7,037 bases of DNA from Acidobacteriota bacterium. Its GTDB lineage: Bacteria; Acidobacteriota; Thermoanaerobaculia; Thermoanaerobaculales; Thermoanaerobaculaceae. Numbering within the stretch: position 1 is the first letter of the stretch; every line of letters starts with the position of its first letter. Both the position numbers and the translations under genes were made by a program. Under the pieces are notes generated by a model. It was given only the letters and a program-made list of their open reading frames with translations. It did no database searches and was not told where the DNA came from. Positions 4,598 to 7,037 of this stretch are shown in pieces. The stretch covers positions 1 through 7,037 of the forward strand of contig JAJXUY010000075.1 in the NCBI GenBank assembly GCA_021782525.1. Direction: 5' to 3'.

Positions 4598-6331
4598 GTG
4601 CCGGAGAACACAGCCCAGGCCGAAGCGGCTCCGTACTATGCGGCGGCGCGCACCCTCGCGGAGTACGTGAGGCTCTGCCTCGACCGCCACGCGCCGCGGA
4701 CGTTCCTTGCCGAGCTCGGCGGACCGTCGATCACCTACGGCGAGGCGCGCGAGAGTATCGCCGCCATCCATCGCACGTTGCGCCGCGTGGGGGTCAAGGA
4801 GGGCGAGCGGGTGGCGCTCCTCGGGGCGAACTCGATCCACTGGGCGCTCGTCTACCTCGCCACCGTCACCTACGGCGCCGTCGCGGTCCCGATCCTCCCC
4901 GAGTTCCCCGCGCCCAACGTTCACAACATCCTCAACCTGTCGGAAGCCCGCGTCCTGTTCGTCGCCGCCCCGCTGCTGGAGAAGGTGGCCGGCGGGACGT
5001 TCCCCCGCCTCGCGCGCCTGTTCCTCCTCGAGGACCTCAACGCCCTCGAGTTCCACGTCCTCCCGGAGCTGGTCACGAAGCTGCGGGCGAAGGCCGACAT
5101 CCTGCGCGAGCGCGCCGGCCAGTTCCTCGCCGACCACCACCTCCCGGGGACGCACCACGGCGCCCCGCCGGGCCCCGACGACCTCGCTGCGATCGTCTAC
5201 ACCTCCGGCACCACCGGCAACTCCAAGGGCGTGATGCTGACGCACGCCAACATCCTCACCGACGTCGTCGCCGCCGTCCGCTACGTGCGGCTCTCCCCGG
5301 ACGACCGCTTCCTCTCCCTTCTCCCCCTCGCCCACACGTACGAGTGCAGCTGCGGCTTCCTCGGGCCGATGTCCGGCGGCGTGTCGATCCACTACCTGCG
5401 GGCCAAGCCGAGCCCCACCGTGCTGCAGCACGCGTTCGCCGCGGTCAAGCCCACGATGGTGTTCGCCGTGCCGCTGATCATCGAGAAGATCTACCGCAAG
5501 AAGGTCCGCCCGAAGATCGAGGGGCGCTTCGTGACGCGCCAGCTCACCCGCCTTCCCGGCATCCGCCGCGCCGTCCACCGCAAAGCGGTGAAGCAGCTCC
5601 TCGCCGCGTTCGGGGGCTCCCTGCGTCAGATGGGGTTCGGCGGTGCGCCGCTGTCCCCCGACGTGGAGCGCTTCATGCGCGAGGGCGGGTTCCCCTACTT
5701 CGTCGGCTACGGCATGACCGAGTGCGCGCCGCTGATCGCGGGCTGCGGCCTCGGCGAGACGCGCGAGGGGAGCTGCGGTTACCCGGTCGCGGGGATCGAG
5801 CTGCGCATCGCGGCGCCCGATCCCGCCAGCGGCGTCGGCGAGGTGCAGGTGCGCGGCCCGATGGTGACGCGCGGCTACTTCAACAACCATGACGCCACGG
5901 CGGAGCTGTTCACCGCCGACGGCTGGCTGCGCACCGGCGACCTCGGCACGCTCGACGCCGACGGCTACCTGTACCTGCGCGGGCGCTCGAAGAACATGAT
6001 CCTCGGGCCATCGGGCGAGAACATCTACCCGGAGGAGATCGAGCACCTCCTCGACCGCTCGCCGCTGGTCGCCGAGTCGCTCGTGGTCAAGGGCGGCAAC
6101 GGCCTCACGGCGCTTATCGTGCCCGACCGCGACGCGCTCGCGCAGGAACTCAAGCTCTCCGGCCGGTCGGAGGGCGAGGAGCGGGCCCGCGTGCGCGAAG
6201 CGTTCCGCGCCGTGCTCGCCGAGGCCAACGGCCGGCTCCCGGCGTTTTCGCACCTGACATCGTTCCAACTGATGGAGGAGGAGTTCGCCAAGACCGCGAC
6301 CGAGAAGATCAAGCGGCACCTGTACCAGTAG
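4598..6331 (+). CDS. Long-chain acyl-CoA synthetase (AMP-forming fatty acid CoA ligase)
   Basis: A 577-residue adenylate-forming enzyme that would activate a fatty acid with ATP to an acyl-adenylate and then to acyl-CoA, feeding beta-oxidation or lipid synthesis. Motifs in order: phosphate-binding YTSGTTGNSKG (201-211), YGMTE (371-375), TGDL (446-449) with YLYLRGRSKNMI after it, GENIYPEEIE (473-482), and the C-terminal KTATEKIKR, whose Lys570 is the catalytic lysine of the adenylation step. The KTxTxKIKR ending and the length fit Faa1/FadD15-like long-chain ligases more than short-chain acetyl-CoA synthetases. No peptidyl-carrier or reductase domain follows, so it is a stand-alone ligase; chain-length preference cannot be read from the sequence. 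The start is placed at GTG 4598 because GGGAG (4588-4592) lies 5 nt upstream and a -10 element overlaps the earlier GTG at 4583, which would add five residues. There is no signal peptide. The gene ends 64 nt before the TPM gene. Confidence 0.92.
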   Translation: MPENTAQAEAAPYYAAARTLAEYVRLCLDRHAPRTFLAELGGPSITYGEARESIAAIHRTLRRVGVKEGERVALLGANSIHWALVYLATVTYGAVAVPILPEFPAPNVHNILNLSEARVLFVAAPLLEKVAGGTFPRLARLFLLEDLNALEFHVLPELVTKLRAKADILRERAGQFLADHHLPGTHHGAPPGPDDLAAIVYTSGTTGNSKGVMLTHANILTDVVAAVRYVRLSPDDRFLSLLPLAHTYECSCGFLGPMSGGVSIHYLRAKPSPTVLQHAFAAVKPTMVFAVPLIIEKIYRKKVRPKIEGRFVTRQLTRLPGIRRAVHRKAVKQLLAAFGGSLRQMGFGGAPLSPDVERFMREGGFPYFVGYGMTECAPLIAGCGLGETREGSCGYPVAGIELRIAAPDPASGVGEVQVRGPMVTRGYFNNHDATAELFTADGWLRTGDLGTLDADGYLYLRGRSKNMILGPSGENIYPEEIEHLLDRSPLVAESLVVKGGNGLTALIVPDRDALAQELKLSGRSEGEERARVREAFRAVLAEANGRLPAFSHLTSFQLMEEEFAKTATEKIKRHLYQ

Positions 6332-6362
6332 CCCGGCGCGGCCCCGTGCTACGCTGCCGGGC
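6331..6362. promoter_or_regulatory. Inverted repeat and candidate -10 between ligase and TPM gene
   Basis: GCCCGGC (6331-6337) and GCCGGGC (6356-6362) form a 7-bp stem with an 18-nt loop that begins at the last base of the ligase stop codon. The loop contains TGCTACGCT (6347-6355), which resembles an extended -10 box. The structure could be a weak terminator without a T-run or an operator over a promoter for the next gene; both readings are tentative. Confidence 0.3.
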
Positions 6363-6395
6363 CGCAACGGCTGCAACGACGTGAGGGAGGCGAGC

Positions 6396-7037
6396 GTGAC
6401 GGTACGCGTCGAGCGGTTCTTCACCGCGTCCGACCTGAAGGCGATCGAGACGGCGGTCGGCGAGGCCGAGCAGAGAAGCGCCGGCGAGATCGTCCCGGTG
6501 GCCGTCGCCGCCAGCCACCATTACGAGGCGGCGGCGTGGAAGGGCGCGGTCCTCGGCGCGTTCGCCGCGGTGGCCGCCGCCGCGGCCGCGCGCCTGGCCG
6601 GCGGGTTCTGGGGCGTGCCGTCGCTGCTCTGGATCGCGCTGCCGCCGCTTCTCGGCGGCGCGCTCGGCTACGCGGCCGCGGCGTTCATCCGGCCGCTCAA
6701 GCTGGCGCTCGTCGGCCGCGCCGAGGTCGAGCACCAGGTCCACCATCGGGCCGAGGCCGCGTTCCTCGAGAACGAGGTGTTCAAGACGAGGGAGCGGACC
6801 GGGGTCCTGATCTTCCTCTCGCTGTACGAGCGCCGCGTGGTGGTGCTCGGGGACGCCGGGATCAACGCCCACGTGCAGCCGCACGAGTGGGACGGGGTGG
6901 TCGCCGGCATCGTCGCCGGGATCCGCGCCGGCACGCCGGGCGCGGCGCTCGCCGGCGGCATCAGGCGCTGCGGCGAGCTGCTCGCCCGCCGCGGCGTGGC
7001 GCTGCGGCGCGACGACCGCGACGAGCTCCCCGACAAC
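6396..7037 (+). CDS. Membrane-anchored TPM-domain protein (3' end outside window)
   Basis: The frame opens at GTG 6396, 5 nt after the ribosome site GAGGGAGG (6383-6390), and stays open for 214 codons to the window edge. The visible protein has an N-terminal segment typical of small TPM-domain proteins (FFTASDLKAIETAVGEAEQRSAGEIVPVAV, about 9-38) and a hydrophobic hairpin of two likely membrane segments (about 49-67 and 74-97). After it comes a cytoplasmic or periplasmic part with FKTRERTGVLIFLSLYERRVVVLGDAGINAHV (129-160), the strand-rich half of the TPM fold. TPM (TLP18.3/Psb32/MOLO-1) domains occur in envelope proteins and in the photosystem II repair protein of plants; in bacteria these small two-TM forms are uncharacterised and often sit beside LemA or YgcG-like genes. 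Whether such a partner follows lies outside the window. The C terminus is missing or nearly complete. Confidence 0.8.
   Translation, partial: MTVRVERFFTASDLKAIETAVGEAEQRSAGEIVPVAVAASHHYEAAAWKGAVLGAFAAVAAAAAARLAGGFWGVPSLLWIALPPLLGGALGYAAAAFIRPLKLALVGRAEVEHQVHHRAEAAFLENEVFKTRERTGVLIFLSLYERRVVVLGDAGINAHVQPHEWDGVVAGIVAGIRAGTPGAALAGGIRRCGELLARRGVALRRDDRDELPDN

Noticed and set aside
3312..4670. A 452-codon open frame on the + strand opposite the metalloprotease
   Set aside because: The opposite strand carries a signal peptide, HETGH and a helix-hairpin-helix. This frame is Arg/Glu-rich low-complexity sequence and also runs into the ligase gene in another frame.
4517..6424. A 635-codon open frame on the - strand opposite the acyl-CoA ligase
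   Set aside because: It is antisense to a gene with all adenylation motifs, is rich in Arg, Gly, His, Asp and Glu in the way mirror frames of GC-rich genes are, and shows no recognisable domain.

Overview
The window is a very GC-rich chromosomal segment with tightly packed housekeeping and accessory genes. It holds seven genes and a partial eighth. No rRNA, tRNA, CRISPR array or transposase is visible. GC-rich third codon positions, a sufS-sufU-sufT cluster, PilZ and STAS signalling proteins, a Faa1-like acyl-CoA ligase and heptad C/T-rich intergenic repeats suggest a free-living high-GC Gram-negative-type bacterium. Acidobacteriota or a deltaproteobacterial-type lineage is my guess. That assignment is inference, not something the sequence proves.

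Positions 1-1582 (+ strand) are the 3' end of an iron-sulfur cluster assembly (SUF) cluster. It contains the C-terminal half of the cysteine desulfurase SufS, the sulfur acceptor SufU, and a MIP18/DUF59-family protein (SufT-like) that overlaps sufU by an ATGA junction. SufS extracts sulfur from cysteine, SufU accepts it, and SufT-like proteins act in cluster maturation or delivery. The sufS-sufU gap and the region after sufT are filled by an unusual repeat family. It is built of GGG or CCC runs phased every 7 nt and arranged as three long hairpins (about 612-735, 1623-1716 and 1726-1806). A second GGGG heptad tract lies at 1592-1615.

Positions 1831-3008 carry a divergent signalling pair: a small STAS (anti-sigma-antagonist-like) protein on the - strand, and a two-domain protein with a degenerate receiver and an intact c-di-GMP-binding PilZ motif on the + strand. 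The 134-nt gap between them holds candidate promoter elements and two GC-rich palindromes.

Positions 3024-4544 (- strand) encode an exported gluzincin-like zinc metalloprotease (HETGH plus DEGFA) with a ComEA/GspK-like helix-hairpin-helix tail. I regard it as the most unusual protein here. It converges with the PilZ gene across only 15 nt and diverges from the next gene across about 50 nt.

Positions 4598-6331 (+) encode a long-chain acyl-CoA synthetase with all adenylation motifs. Positions 6396-7037 (+, running off the window) encode a membrane-anchored TPM-domain protein. Candidate -10 hexamers lie very close to several starts (STAS, acyl-CoA ligase), which suggests short or absent 5' leaders.
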